Below, in pieces: positions 13,342 through 25,700 of a stretch of 64,000 bases of DNA. The stretch comes from Nematostella vectensis (lineage: Eukaryota; Cnidaria; Anthozoa; Actiniaria; Edwardsiidae), in the NCBI RefSeq assembly GCF_932526225.1, contig NC_064040.1:14938494-15002493 (forward strand). The letters are read 5' to 3'. The position numbers and the translations under genes were made by a program. A model generated the notes under the pieces. The model was not told the origin of the DNA and ran no database searches. It saw only the letters and a list, made by a program, of their open reading frames with translations. Numbering within the stretch: position 1 is the first letter of the stretch; each line of letters opens with the position of its first letter.

Positions 13342-16300
13342 TCATCAGCCAACCCAAAATCAGATTGAATCCATCGATCAAGTGGATTTAACAGAGGAAT
13401 TTAACCTTCTTCCGACGGTATTTGACATAATTCAATCAGTACAAAAGATGGGAGATCCACAAGAGATGTCAAAGAAGGTATAGGTTGTTTTGATTTTACA
13501 GTAGGGGTTCAGTGGAGTTGACAATTGGCCGTGCTTTATGCACATTTTTCAATTAAGTTTGACTATAAGAAAATGGAAAGTTGAACAGAGTTTGGCAACA
13601 GTGTTGTTTTCATGTGTTAAAAACCCGTGTCTTCACTACACGAGCCTCACTGGAAGCCTAGGTAGCCTCACTGAATGTCCTAAACAGACACATTACATTT
13701 TCCAATTTCTTATACTCAACATTAATTTAAATAGGTTTATACCTGACATATATTCACTTACACTATAAATAACATGAAGGTCGTAGCGAAGTGACTAACG
13801 TATAGATTTAGGACGATTTCTATCACTTGTCCCCTATCATTATGATAGATTTTGTTTTAAATAAAAATCTATTTCTTCATGGTACCAGTCAATGGACTTA
13901 GTTGTTTCTGGTGTTTTTTTCTTCCCTAGAAGCTTGAGTGTACGAGTTTAGAATGATATAAAGTTTGTCTCTTATTTTTGTATTGATACAAAGGCCCAAT
14001 TCATAAGTCGCACTTGTGCCGTTATCTATTTGTATCAACACAAATACATTGGGTTCAACGTTGATTCAGATGTCGCATTTAATGAGTCGTGCCCAGTAGG
14101 TTGCGAGTTCTAAAAGCTAACTTGATGCAGAAATTCTGATGCATAAAAAAAAGCTTGTCAAAAGCTTGATGTTTGAATCATTGTCATGCTCTTGCCGTGC
14201 CCCACAACTGGCGCAGTCGTGCTTAGTGCAGTGTCATACTTAATTGATGTTGATGTTCATGTGTCAAATACAAACCATTAGATTCGGAATGGCAGAAGCG
14301 TGACATATTAATCAGGACTAAGTATGTTAATATGACATGGCTGGCAACTTTATCTAACCACCTTAGCTTCAACATGATTTTCTGGCACAATTAGGGCTAA
14401 TTTGCATGAATTCTTTTGTCCTTAGGGGGGAGGTGAATAGGTTTTCGGGCCGGCAGAAAAATGAGCAGATTGACAAATTTTTAAAACGTAATGGATCACA
14501 GATTATTTATTGAAATTTATTGAAGGGTGGGATTTTGGATTCTGATAATCTTGATTGCGGATTTATAATTATTCTTGGCTTTAAAAAAATCACATAAAAA
14601 TCTTATTTATGATCTTTTGTTTAGTCTGTGATTTTAGCGAATTATAAACCCTTCAGACAAATTGAATTTGATTTTGTTTGGAAATCGAACAAAATCAAAT
14701 TAAAAACAGGTTAATATTTTTGTGTTGTTGTCGGGATATTTTGAAAACCATGGTGCACCTTTTGCTGTTTATTACGAGAAAATACGCCTTCATGTGCGCC
14801 AATAGTCAATCAATAAACGAAAATACATCCATTTGAATGAAGCCGCATACATTTGCGCAAAATGCATATTATTCAATTTGAAATTTTGCATAAATGTGGT
14901 CATTCAATTGCATTTTTGAGCATAAATTTTGTAAATAAGGGCAATCAGCTGAAAAAAAAAACATTCAACTGCACAAATATTCATCTCTTTAAGATTAAAC
15001 GAAATCTCAACAAAGTGGGTTGACAATCAATGTCACGAACATAACAGTTATTTACATTAATATCACATATTTTGACAAACAATAGCATTAGCAAACAATC
15101 ATTACTGCCCTCTTAACAATCATTAGTGCAATTGTACAAACAATATAGTCCTTGTGTATTTCAATAAACATCTGCTATCAACTAGCTTATTACACTTAAT
15201 TTTCACGACGTCAAAATTTCACGATTTTGAGATGGCGATATTTCGCTACACTTTATTTTTGAGATTTTCCTATTTTTGTAAAAAATCAGATCACTTTATT
15301 TTTGCCATTTCACGATTTTGGGATAATAAAATCAAGCGAAACAAGTGAAATTAAAATATGTGGTTGTCATTAAAACTGAAACAATTTGTAACGAAATGAT
15401 GCATGTGCTAAATTTAGATTAAAAAAAAATCTATGAATACAGTAGATGACGAAATAAACAAGGTGTTTCCATAAAAGGGCCAATATTTCCCCATATAGGC
15501 TTCTTGTGTACTCACTTTATTTCCACGCATCCTGATTTTCGCAACACTTAATTTTCGCGTCACTTTATTTTTCCAAATCTTTTCAAATCGTGAAATTCAC
15601 GAAATTGAAGTGACGTGAAATTGTTTTTAAAAACCACAGGGAGCCCAATAAGGCAATTTCCATGCAGTTTATAAAACCAAACTATTTGCATATGTGCCAT
15701 AGTATTTTAGTTCCAAAATGATAAATTATCAAAACAATCATCAAACAAACTATATCGTGCTGTTAAGAATTTTTCATCTTTTTTTTTATGATAAATTTTC
15801 AGCAATAATCTCAATATTTTTTTTCTAATTACTGATTTTTTTGCATAGTTATCTCTTGAAGAAGTTAATTACTTATTTTTGTTTTTGCATCTCACAACCA
15901 ATCTCACAAGAAGGGACCAAATATATTAACGTTTTCTTTTATTTTCTTTTATGGAAGTAATAATGCATAACTGTAGCAAATAATACACAGTAGTTTGTGA
16001 ACTGCTTTCACAGCCTCAATTTTGCAATATGTCCTTGACAGATAATCTGGAGAAATTGGAGTGATTGATCAAACAATAAATATTAAATATACAGTGGTTT
16101 TCTTGTTCAAAAAGGAATGTAACATCTGTAACGCATTCGTGTAACGTCTGTAACGCATTTGTGTAACGTCTGTAACGCATTTGTGTAACGTCTGTAACGC
16201 ATTTGTGTAACGTCTGTAACGCATTCGTGTAACATCTGTAACGCATTTGTGTAACGTCTGTAACGCATTTGTGTAACGTCTGTAGCGCATTTGTGTAACG

Positions 16301-18282
16301 TCTGTAACGCATTTGTGTAACATCTGTAACGCATTTGTGTAATGTCTGTAACGCATTTGTGTAACGTCTGTAACGCATTTGTGTAACGTCTGTAACGCAT
16401 TTGTGTAACGTCTGTAACGCATTTGTGTAACGTCTGTAACGCATTTGTGTAACGTCTGTAACGCATTTGTGTAACGTCTGTAATGCTCTTGTGTAACGTC
16501 TGTAACGCATTTGTGTAACGTCTGTAACGCATTTGTGTAACGTCTGTTATGCTCTTGTGTAACATCTGTAATGCTCTTGTGTAACGTCTGTAATGCTCTT
16601 GTGTAACATCTGTAATGCTCTTGTGTAACGTCTGTAACGCATTTGTGTAACGTCTGTTATGCTCTTGTGTAACATCTGTAATGCTCTTGTGTAACATCTG
16701 TAATGCTCTTGTGTAACGTCTGTAACGCATTTGTGTAACGTCTGTAATGCTCTTGTGTAACATCTGTAACGCATTTGTGTAACATCTGTAATGCTCTTGT
16801 GTAACATCTGTAACGCATTTGTGTAACATCTGTAACGCATTTGTGTAACATCTGTAATGCTCTTGTGTAACATCTGTAACACATTTGTGTAGCGTCGGTA
16901 ATGCTCTTGTGTAATATCTGTAATGCTCTTGTGTAATATCTGTAACACATTTGTGTAATATCTGTAATGCTCTTGTGTAACATCTGTAATGCTCTTGTGT
17001 AACATCTGTAATGCTCTTGTGTAACATCTGTAACGCTCTTGTGTAACATCTGTAACGCATTTGTGTAGCATCTGTAATGCTCTTGTGTAATATCTGTAAT
17101 GCTCTTGTGTAATATCTGTAACACATTTGTGTAGCGTCGGTAATGCTCTTGTGTAACATCTGTAACACATTTGTGTAGCGTCGGTAATGCTCTTGTGTAA
17201 AATCTGTAACACATTTGTGTAGCGTCGGTAATGCTCTTGTGTAATATCTGTAATGCTCTTGTGTAACGTCTGTAATGTCATTTATTCTCTTATTAAAGGA
17301 CTTTCCCATTGCTTGTGCCATATCTCTGTTCTTCATTTTGCTACTACAGAGAATATGAAGTACCACTCAAAAAGGATCTAAATTCTGCTTGTAGTACAAA
17401 TAAAACCTTGTTTTGTGAGTAATCACATGTAATGTCTGTAACAAAATTCAGAACCTCAAATTAAAATTATTTTCTATGTGTAACTATTTTCTTGTTATAC
17501 TTTTTAAAAGAGTTACATGTATGGATGTAAATCGTGAATAGAATCATGGTTTATGATTGTAATGTTGAGTGTTATAGAAAGAATTCCACATGGTGGTCGT
17601 GAGGCCTTGTTCCCAAGTCAATAAACCTTTGGCGGTCTTGTTGTTTGGTGCCCCCCCCCCCCCCTGAATGTGCATCAGTTGAATCCATAAACGCTAGACA
17701 TAAGAGAGTATAAATGTGAAAAAATCTATTCAGAAATGTGAGTTTTGGCATTTCCATTTTTTTGGTTTCTCATAAACATTCTGCGCAAATGAATGTTGCC
17801 TCATTCAAAGGAATGTATTTTCGTTTTATTAATTGACTTTTGGCGCAAATGAAGGCGTATTTTCTCGTTATGAACAGCAAAAGGTGTATTTACTTATTGC
17901 TTTTTTTTTCAGGTAAGCAGCTTTAGAGCCAAACTTCAGCATTGTAGGGAGCTACTTGACACAGTTCCTGGACTTGACACAAGTTGTGAAGAGCAAATAG
18001 AACTACTCAACAAGCACAAGAAGCAACTGGAAGAGAAAAGGTATTTGTTGTACTACAGGGTAAAAGTCATTACCCTATCCCAGGGGGGACAGGGGTAGGC
18101 AAACCTAGATAAACCAATAAGGCCAAGATTTAACAATAGAACAAAAAATAAGCATGGCAGTTTTGGGGGAGATTTGCCTAGTTGCCTCAAGTCAATCATT
18201 TTTTTTTTGTTTCAGCAACCTTCTCTCTAAATATCAAGGCCTGCCTGTGTTCTCAGATGCACTTGCAAAAGAAATGATCTGA
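13334..18282 (+). CDS. MED9: Mediator complex subunit 9
   Basis: Three coding exons: 13334-13477, 17913-18040 and 18216-18282. The sum is 339 nt, 112 aa plus stop, with all junctions GT-AG and in phase (0, then 2). Exon 1 encodes a short polar N-terminus followed by EEFNLLPTVFDIIQSVQK; exon 2 gives the helical core with RELLDTVPGLD and EEQIELLNKHKKQLEEK; exon 3 ends NLLSKYQ. This matches the Med9 domain (two helices, coiled coil) of the Mediator middle module, which links transcription factors to RNA polymerase II. The small size is normal. The ATG lies in AAGATGGCGGC, a perfect YY1 site over the start codon, as in many housekeeping genes. Intron 1 is 4.4 kb and filled with repeats. The gene converges with TTC7. 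Confidence 0.92.
14756..17886. mobile_element. 3.1 kb element with ~105-bp terminal inverted repeats in MED9 intron 1
   Basis: The block 14756-14862 (beginning CACCTTTTGCTGTT) reappears as its reverse complement at 17780-17886, about 90 percent identical by eye over about 105 bp. Between the arms lie AT-rich DNA, fragments rich in CACTTTATTTTT and TTTCACGATTTTG (15180-15350, 15515-15640), and the 22-bp minisatellite. There is no transposase frame, so it is a non-autonomous foldback-type element. I see no clear target duplication. The right arm ends about 27 bp before the exon 2 acceptor. Confidence 0.7.
16119..17277. repeat. 22-bp minisatellite, about 53 copies, in MED9 intron 1
   Basis: The unit is GTGTAACGTCTGTAACGCATTT, with two main variants (AACGCATTT and AATGCTCTT) in runs; the first dominates left of about 16500 and the second right of it. 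Because 22 is not a multiple of 3, successive copies shift frame, and as the minus-strand unit has no stop in any frame, long minus open frames of 22-residue periods appear. These are not genes. The array lies mid-intron, away from splice sites. Confidence 0.97.
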
Positions 18283-19230
18283 TCAAAGATGGCTTGCAGT
18301 GGCTTTGCATATATCACAAGAGGGCCTCTTAGTCATCAAGAGACATGGGACAAATCCAAGACAAGAAGACTTTGAGCACAGTGCATACAGTAAAAAGGGA
18401 TTTTCCCACCCCATCCAAGGTCATGATATCATGGTGGTACTTAGATATTAACATTATGGGGAGTTCAAAGGAGATCTAGGCATGCACAGACAAGTCTTTC
18501 AGGGAATTAAAATCCTGTGAAATATAGTCAAAATAGTGCTTTAGCATATGGCCATAGTCTGTGGAAGGAGTGGTTCGGTCTGAAGTGCCCCTACCCCCTA
18601 CCCTCTCTCTATTTGTTGGCCAGCAAGCTAAATAAAGAGACGTTCGAGGCTCTGGAACTAGGGTATGTAATCAGGCTATCACAACTGTTTCAGTAAACAA
18701 ACAAAAGAGCTCTTACTCCATTTGGTGATCAAGGAAATTTCCCTTAGCAAATGTTTCAAGGTCTATTTAAGATAAGGCTGACACAAGTCTATTTTGTTTT
18801 ATTTAGTTTGCCACCATAATCAATAATTATAAATAATATTATTAAATGAAGTTACTAACAAGTTTTATTGTTCATTTGATGGACACCAGAAATGAAAACA
18901 AAGTAATCCTTGCTTTAAGAGGACTACCCATTTAAAAGGTATCTATTTATTTCTGTTATTCTTAACATAATATATGCAATTTGAAGGATAAAAAAGGATA
19001 ATGTGTTTTCCACGACAAATAGCACATTACTTTTGAAGAAATCCCCAACTCAGAGATTCACAATTACAGTGATTCAAAAATAAAAAAGAAACAAAGCAAT
19101 GTATAGAGCATCTTCTGATTCCCCTGTGCCAGACCCAGGAGGAAGCCTAGACGTTTTTTATCTTCTTTATGAAGGGATCTACATTTAATTCCACAAATAT
19201 ACCTGCATATGCTTTAAATATAGCTTTATA
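18283..19230. other. Convergent intergenic region MED9-TTC7
   Basis: No gene seen. AATAAA at 18631-18636 is a plausible MED9 poly(A) signal on the plus strand. TTTATT at 18863-18868 (AATAAA on the minus strand) could end the TTC7 transcript. The rest is AT-rich and featureless. Confidence 0.5.
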
Positions 19231-19231
19231 C

Positions 19232-19733
19232 CATGGTCACACCATGGTATTGTTAAAATTTGTTAAAATGCCAAGTATCAGACACGTTGCATCTAGTTCT
19301 ACTGACCCCTATATGTACCATGGTATTGTGGTAAAGCAAAGTATTTGACATGTTGTCCTACATGTACCATGGTATTGTAGTAAAGCCAAGTATTGACATG
19401 TTGTCCTACATTTACCATGGTATGGATGTAAAGCCAAGTATCAACATGTTGTCATGATGTACCATTGTATTGTAGTAAAGCCAAGTATTGACATGTCCTA
19501 CATGTACCATGGCATTGTAGTAAAGCCAAGTATCGGCATGTTGTCCTACATGTACCATCGTATTGTAGTAAAGCCAAATATCGACATGTCCTACATGTAC
19601 CATCGTATTGTAGTAAAGCCAAGTATCGACATGTTGTCATGGTGTACCATGGTATTGTAGTAAAGCCAAGTATCGGACATGTCCTACATGTACCATGGTA
19701 TTGTAGTAAAGCCAAGTATCGGACATGTTGCCT
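19232..19733. repeat. 45/48-bp minisatellite derived from the TTC7 stop-codon region
   Basis: About nine copies of a 45-48 bp unit plus a diverged copy at 19240-19310. Read on the minus strand, each copy repeats the last codons of TTC7 (LGFTTIPWYM then TAG) and a short stretch of 3' UTR. The copy at 19684-19720 is the real coding end; the others lie downstream in the 3' UTR. The distal diverged copy at 19268-19308 also resembles exon sequence just upstream of the array (19711-19750), which points to the exon as the source. Confidence 0.9.
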
Positions 19734-22700
19734 CTAGGTCTGCCGACGTGAACAGGCATTCACTAGCAGCCTCGTGCTCTCCCTGTTCTTCTAGTACTGT
19801 CCCAAGATGGTGCCTGTGGATGATAAATGAGAAAAATGGTGACAATGACCTGCTGTAGTGTGCACTATATCGGCGAGTTGTACTGGCGAGATGACTTTAA
19901 TACTTTAATAAATTACTCCCCTATACAATAGTATAAAGTAGCTTACGCTAATACTGGGGAGGGCACGGCCAGTTTACAGCCGGCGGAGATGCGGAGGCAC
20001 CTTTAGTTGCCTGATGGCTGGCAAAGCTGCTGTTTTAAAGGACTCTAGATTACTTAGGTTTACAATATTATCAGGAAGTAAATTCCATGCTCTTAGAAAA
20101 AGAATAATTAAAGGAAAGAATATTCGAGTGCAATTGTTGAAAGCTAAGTGAGTGCCTCCGAGTGGATCGATTTGTTGGAACGACACAGCTAGGGAGAGGA
20201 CAAGCCACGAGATTATTATAAAATTTATACAGTAATACTATTTGATGGTAAAGTCGCCTTATTTCCAATGTGTCCCAGCTTAGCTGGTTAACCAGTTCAG
20301 ACGATATTGCTTGGTAGTTATAATTGTTGCAGACAAAACGAGCAGCGTTCTTCTGAACTTGCTCCAACCGCAAAACATCTGTGTCAGTGTAAGGACTCCA
20401 GGATGTTGACGCATACTCAAGCATCGGTCTAACAAGGGAGAGGTACGCACGTTCCTTAACTTCAGGGGCACAGTGTTTTAAAGTTCTTCTGATCGCACCC
20501 AGTGTTCTGTAGGCCTTTGTAGCTTTTTTAGCACAGTGAGGGCCCCAGCACAGTTGCTCATTACACCGTACTAGGTAATCTTGATCTGATACTTGGGCAA
20601 AGGACCCCGTACTTGCTGTATACTGATAACATGACGGTCTCCGCTTCTTGGTGACTGACAACAAGTAACACTTGGTTACATTAAACTCCATCTGCCAAGC
20701 TGCTGACCAATCAAGTACATTATCCAGATCATCTTGAAGTGCGGTGGTCATCCATGGATGTGATTGGGCGGTATATGATGGTGTCATCTGCAAATAGCCT
20801 GATTTGAGAATTTGATGCTTTACAGATATCGTTGATATACAACAAAAACAGGGTCGGTCCCAGTACGGAACTCTGTGGTACTCCTGATGTTACTTGTACT
20901 TTATCAGAGTGGGTGCCATTGACTGCCACATACTAGGACCTCTTATTTAGGAAACCAGATATCCAAGCCAATGTTTTCCCCCTGATACCATAATAAGAGA
21001 GCTTTTTCAAAAGCTTTGGGTGTGACACTTTGTCAAAAGCTTTACTGTAGTCTAGGAGCAGAGCATCCACTTGGCCATGATGGTTTAGCACGGTTGCCCA
21101 GTCATGAAAAGTGAGGACTAGTTGCGTCTCACAACAAAAACCCGCACGAAAGCCATGTTGAAATATTGATAATATGTTGTTAGATGATATGTGTTTGTTC
21201 AGATGGCTGAGAACAATGTGTTCCATGATCTTGTTACTGATACAGGTAAGAGAGATAGGGCGATAGTTTTCCGGAAGATCTTTAGCTAACTTTTTATGTA
21301 TTGGGACGACCATCGCATATAGCCAAATTGCTGGTAAGGTCCCCTCATTGTAGCTTTGGTTGAAAATAAAGCACAGCATCCCGGAAAGTTCCTTTGCCAG
21401 ATCCCGTAACACACGGGGTTAGATACCATCAGGGCCACTGCTCTTGGATACATTTAGTCCAGCAAGTTGTTTGTGGACACCAGCCTGAGTAAATATGATA
21501 TCTTGGATTGAAGTACATGTGGTAGGACCAAGGTGAGGAGAAGCACCATTGTCCTGTGTGAAAACACTCTCAAAATACTTATTTAATGCCTCAGCTTTGT
21601 CCTTATCCGAAATATACATTGAGTCACCTTGACGCAAAGTAGGTATACTGCAGCTTTCTGTTCTACAGTGTTTGACATGGCTCCAGAATTTTTTAGGGTT
21701 TGATTCCAAACTTCCACCAATCACAGTATTTAGGTAGTAGTTATAAGATGATTTAAGTAATTTCACCACAAAGTTTCTCTGGCAGCGATAGGCACACCAG
21801 GCTTTGGAATTTTTGTTGTTGGTTTTCAGTGCTTTGGACAAGAGGCGGTCCCGCTTACGTATTTGTCTTTTTACTAATTTGGTTATCCATGGGAGGGACT
21901 TTTTTGACTTTGTAAACTTGTGTGGAATATCTGTCTCTACTGCGGATTTCAACCTGTCTTCAAAAAAGGACCAATTTTCTTCTAAGGATCTTTCTGTGCA
22001 ATGGCGGGAGAATTCTTCAGCAGCTCTAGCCATTTCCTCTTGGAGAGCCTCAATGTCCATTTTCTTGTAGAGGTAAACTTAATGAGGAGGACTCTTGATA
22101 CGTTTTGCTCTGGTGTTAATGCTGAACTTGACAATATCATGGTCACTCATCCCTGGGTGGATAGTAATATCAGATACAAGAGCTGGTGAGGATGATAACA
22201 CAAGATCCAAGGTCTTTAGAGAAGCTGGACGTGTTGGTTTTGTGACAAAATGAAGCAGTTCTTCTTCAACAATTTTCTAAGTAATTCTTGGGAATATCCA
22301 TGTAAATCACATTTTTTTTGGCAACCCTCTATCACAAAATGTGTTGCAAACTAACATAGAGGCAGGCCATGTGTTGGCCACAGTTTACTCAACAATGTGC
22401 CATTAGGCTTTAAGAGGGAATATGGAGGGTAGCCTGAAGAGTCCCATGAACCCTTGCGGCAAATAACCTTAGCCACCCACACCTTTGTTACTGTTCTCTT
22501 CCCATATTGGGTGGCAAATTATAACCATCCAAAATTAAAGCTTTATACTTCAGCAACATAACCAATGGAAATGCATGCCTTCTCACAACTTATTGTTTAG
22601 TTTCAGTTTATTAGTTTAACCAGGAAAGAAAATACATATTTACATATAAAAAGAAAATAATAACAACATATATTAATAAACAATATGAATACACAAAAAA

Positions 22701-25700
22701 TAAGGTGGCATTCCTGGTAAGGAAGCCCAAAAGAAGCCTGGGGCTAATTAAATAAGGACTACCCCAAAAATTAAACAAGAGATCAGAGTTAAAGTCATTA
22801 GTAAGTGTGTATAATATATCTTTATAGTTAAAACAGCAAGCAAGCAGACAAACACAGGACGAACACGAAACGAGCAAAGCAATCCATTGTAGCCTCTTTA
22901 AGTGGTATTTATGTTAAACAACATCTAATAACGTACCAAGCAGCATGTACAGTCGGATCCACATTGATAGTTTCTCGGAGCATCTTTTCAGCCATAACAA
23001 GATTGTTCAACTTTTGATAGACAACTCCCTAAACAATACAAAAACGTGGGTTTCAAACATAACAATTATAGCGCGCTATCGCGGCCTTCTTGAGGAAGTG
23101 AGCCAATTATGTTATGAATTTTAAATTCACACCGAATTAAGCGGATTTCTATTGCTACTGAAATATAGTCGAAATGGGGTGTTCCATAAAGAGCGCAAAT
23201 GCTGTGACTCACCAACCGCTCCATACTTGGCGCGTGGCTCGGGTTGATGGAGATGGCGTTGGTATAGCACGTCTTTGCGTCGTTCAGACCACCACGGATC
23301 TCGAATACTCGGCCACGCTAAAGAAAAGGGAAGAAACTATAGCAACAATATCATGACCACAAGAAAATGTCATTGGAGAAAAACTTATCATCAACAAGGT
23401 AAGTGCAAATCATTGATTAACTAAACACGAGAAAAGATGACAAAACATAATGCCTCAAGAGAAAATACAAACTTTCTGTATTTCTGTTGCGACGTTTCAT
23501 TTTCATACTCAAACGTGGACAAATAAGAGTGCGCGTATAGTTGTGTTTATGTTGCTGTTGCGTACCAGAGGTTGGCAAGAGAAGGAGCTCACAGCACCCT
23601 TCTGCAATGTAAAGGGATTCTCACCTGATATAGAACATCTGGGGAAAGCGGAAATATCAGGTTAGCTTCTTGAATACAAGCGTTTGCCTCGGCGTCCTTG
23701 CCTGCACCTATGAACACGCCAGCTATGGAACAAGAACACACCGTGAACACACCAGCAATGGAACAAGAACACACCAGCAATGGAACAAGAACACACCGTG
23801 AACACACCAGCAATGGAACAAGAACACACCGTGAACACACCAGCAATGGAACAAGAACACACCAGCAATAGAACAAGAACACACCGTGAACACGCCAGCT
23901 ATGGAACAAGAACACACCAGCAATGGAACAAGAACACACCAGCAATGGAACAAGAACACACCGTGAACACACCAGCTATGGAACAAGAACACACCGTGAA
24001 CACACCAGCTATGGAACAAGAACACACCGTGAACACACCAGCTATGGAACAAGAACACACCGTGAACACACCAGCTATGGAACAAGAACACACCGTGAAC
24101 ACACCAGCAATGGAACAAGAACACACCGTGAACACACCAGCAATGGAACAAAAAGACACCAGCAATAGAACAAGAACACACCGTGAACACGCCAGCTATG
24201 GAACAAGAACACATGAGCAATGGAACAAAATCACACGAGCAATGGAACAAGAACACACCGTGAACACACCAGCAATGGAACAAGAACACACCGTGAACAC
24301 ACCAGCTATGGAACAAGAACACACCGTGAACACACCAGCTATGGAACAAGAACACACCGTGAACACACCAGCTATGGAACAAGAACACACCGTGAACACA
24401 CCAGCAATGGAACAAGAACACACCGTGAACACACCAGCAATGGAACAAGAACACACCGTGAACACACCAGCTATGGAACAAGAACACACCGTGAACACGC
24501 CAGCTATGGAACAGGAACACACCGTGAACGACCTATCCATCCTACATAATCCATCTCAATTTCAACGTATCCATCGTAACTCAGCCATTCTCTTTAATCC
24601 ATCTCTGCTTCACCGTAGTGAAAAAATACCTATGGCAAGCCATATTTTGGACTGTAGTTTTGACATACCTATTACAAGCCATATTATGGACTGTAGTGTA
24701 GACATACCTATTGCAAACCATATTATGGACTGTAGTGCAGACATACCTATTGCAAGCCATATTTTTAACTGTATTGTGGACATACCTATTGCAAGCCATA
24801 TTTTGGACTGTAGTGTACACATACCTATTGCAAGCCATATTTTGGACTGTAGTGTAGACATACCTATTGCAAACCATATTATGGACTGTAGTGTAGACAT
24901 ACCTATTGCAAGCCATATTTTGGACTGTAGTGTAGACATACCTATTGCAAGCCATATTTTGGACCGTAGTACAGACAAACCTATTGCAAGCCATATTTTG
25001 GACTGTAGTACAGACATACCTATTGCAAGCCATATTTTGGACTGTAGTGTAGACATACCTATTGCAAACCATATTATGGACTGTATTGTGGACATACCTA
25101 TTGCAGGCCATATTTTGGACTGTAGTGTAGACATACCTATTGCAAACCATATTATGGACTGTAGTGTGGACATACCTATTGCAAGCCATATTTTGGACTG
25201 TAGTGTAGACATACCTATTGCAAACCATATTATGGACTGTATTGTGGACATACCTATTGCAAGCCATATTTTGGACTGTAGTGTAGACATACCTATTGCA
25301 AACCATATTATCGACTGTAGTGTGGACATACCTATTGCAAGCCATATTTTGGACTGTAGTGTGGACATACCTATTGCAAGCCATATTTTGGACTGTAGTG
25401 CAGACATACCTATTGCAAGCCATATTATGGACTGTAGTGTAGACATACCTATTGCAAGCCATATTATGGACTGTAGTGTAGACATACCTATTGCAAACCA
25501 TATTATGGACTGTAGTGTAGACATACCTATTGCAAACCATATTATGGACTGTAGTGTAGACATACCTATTGCAAGCCATATTTTGGACCGTAGTACAGAC
25601 ATACCTATTGCAAGCCATATTATGGACTGTAGTGTTGACATACCTATTGCAAGCCATATTATGGACTGTAGTGTAGACATACCTATTGCAAGCCATATTA

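Noticed and set aside
16107-17366. 419-codon minus open frame with 22-residue repeats
   Set aside because: Artefact of a stop-free 22-bp unit in MED9 intron 1, no splice or start support.
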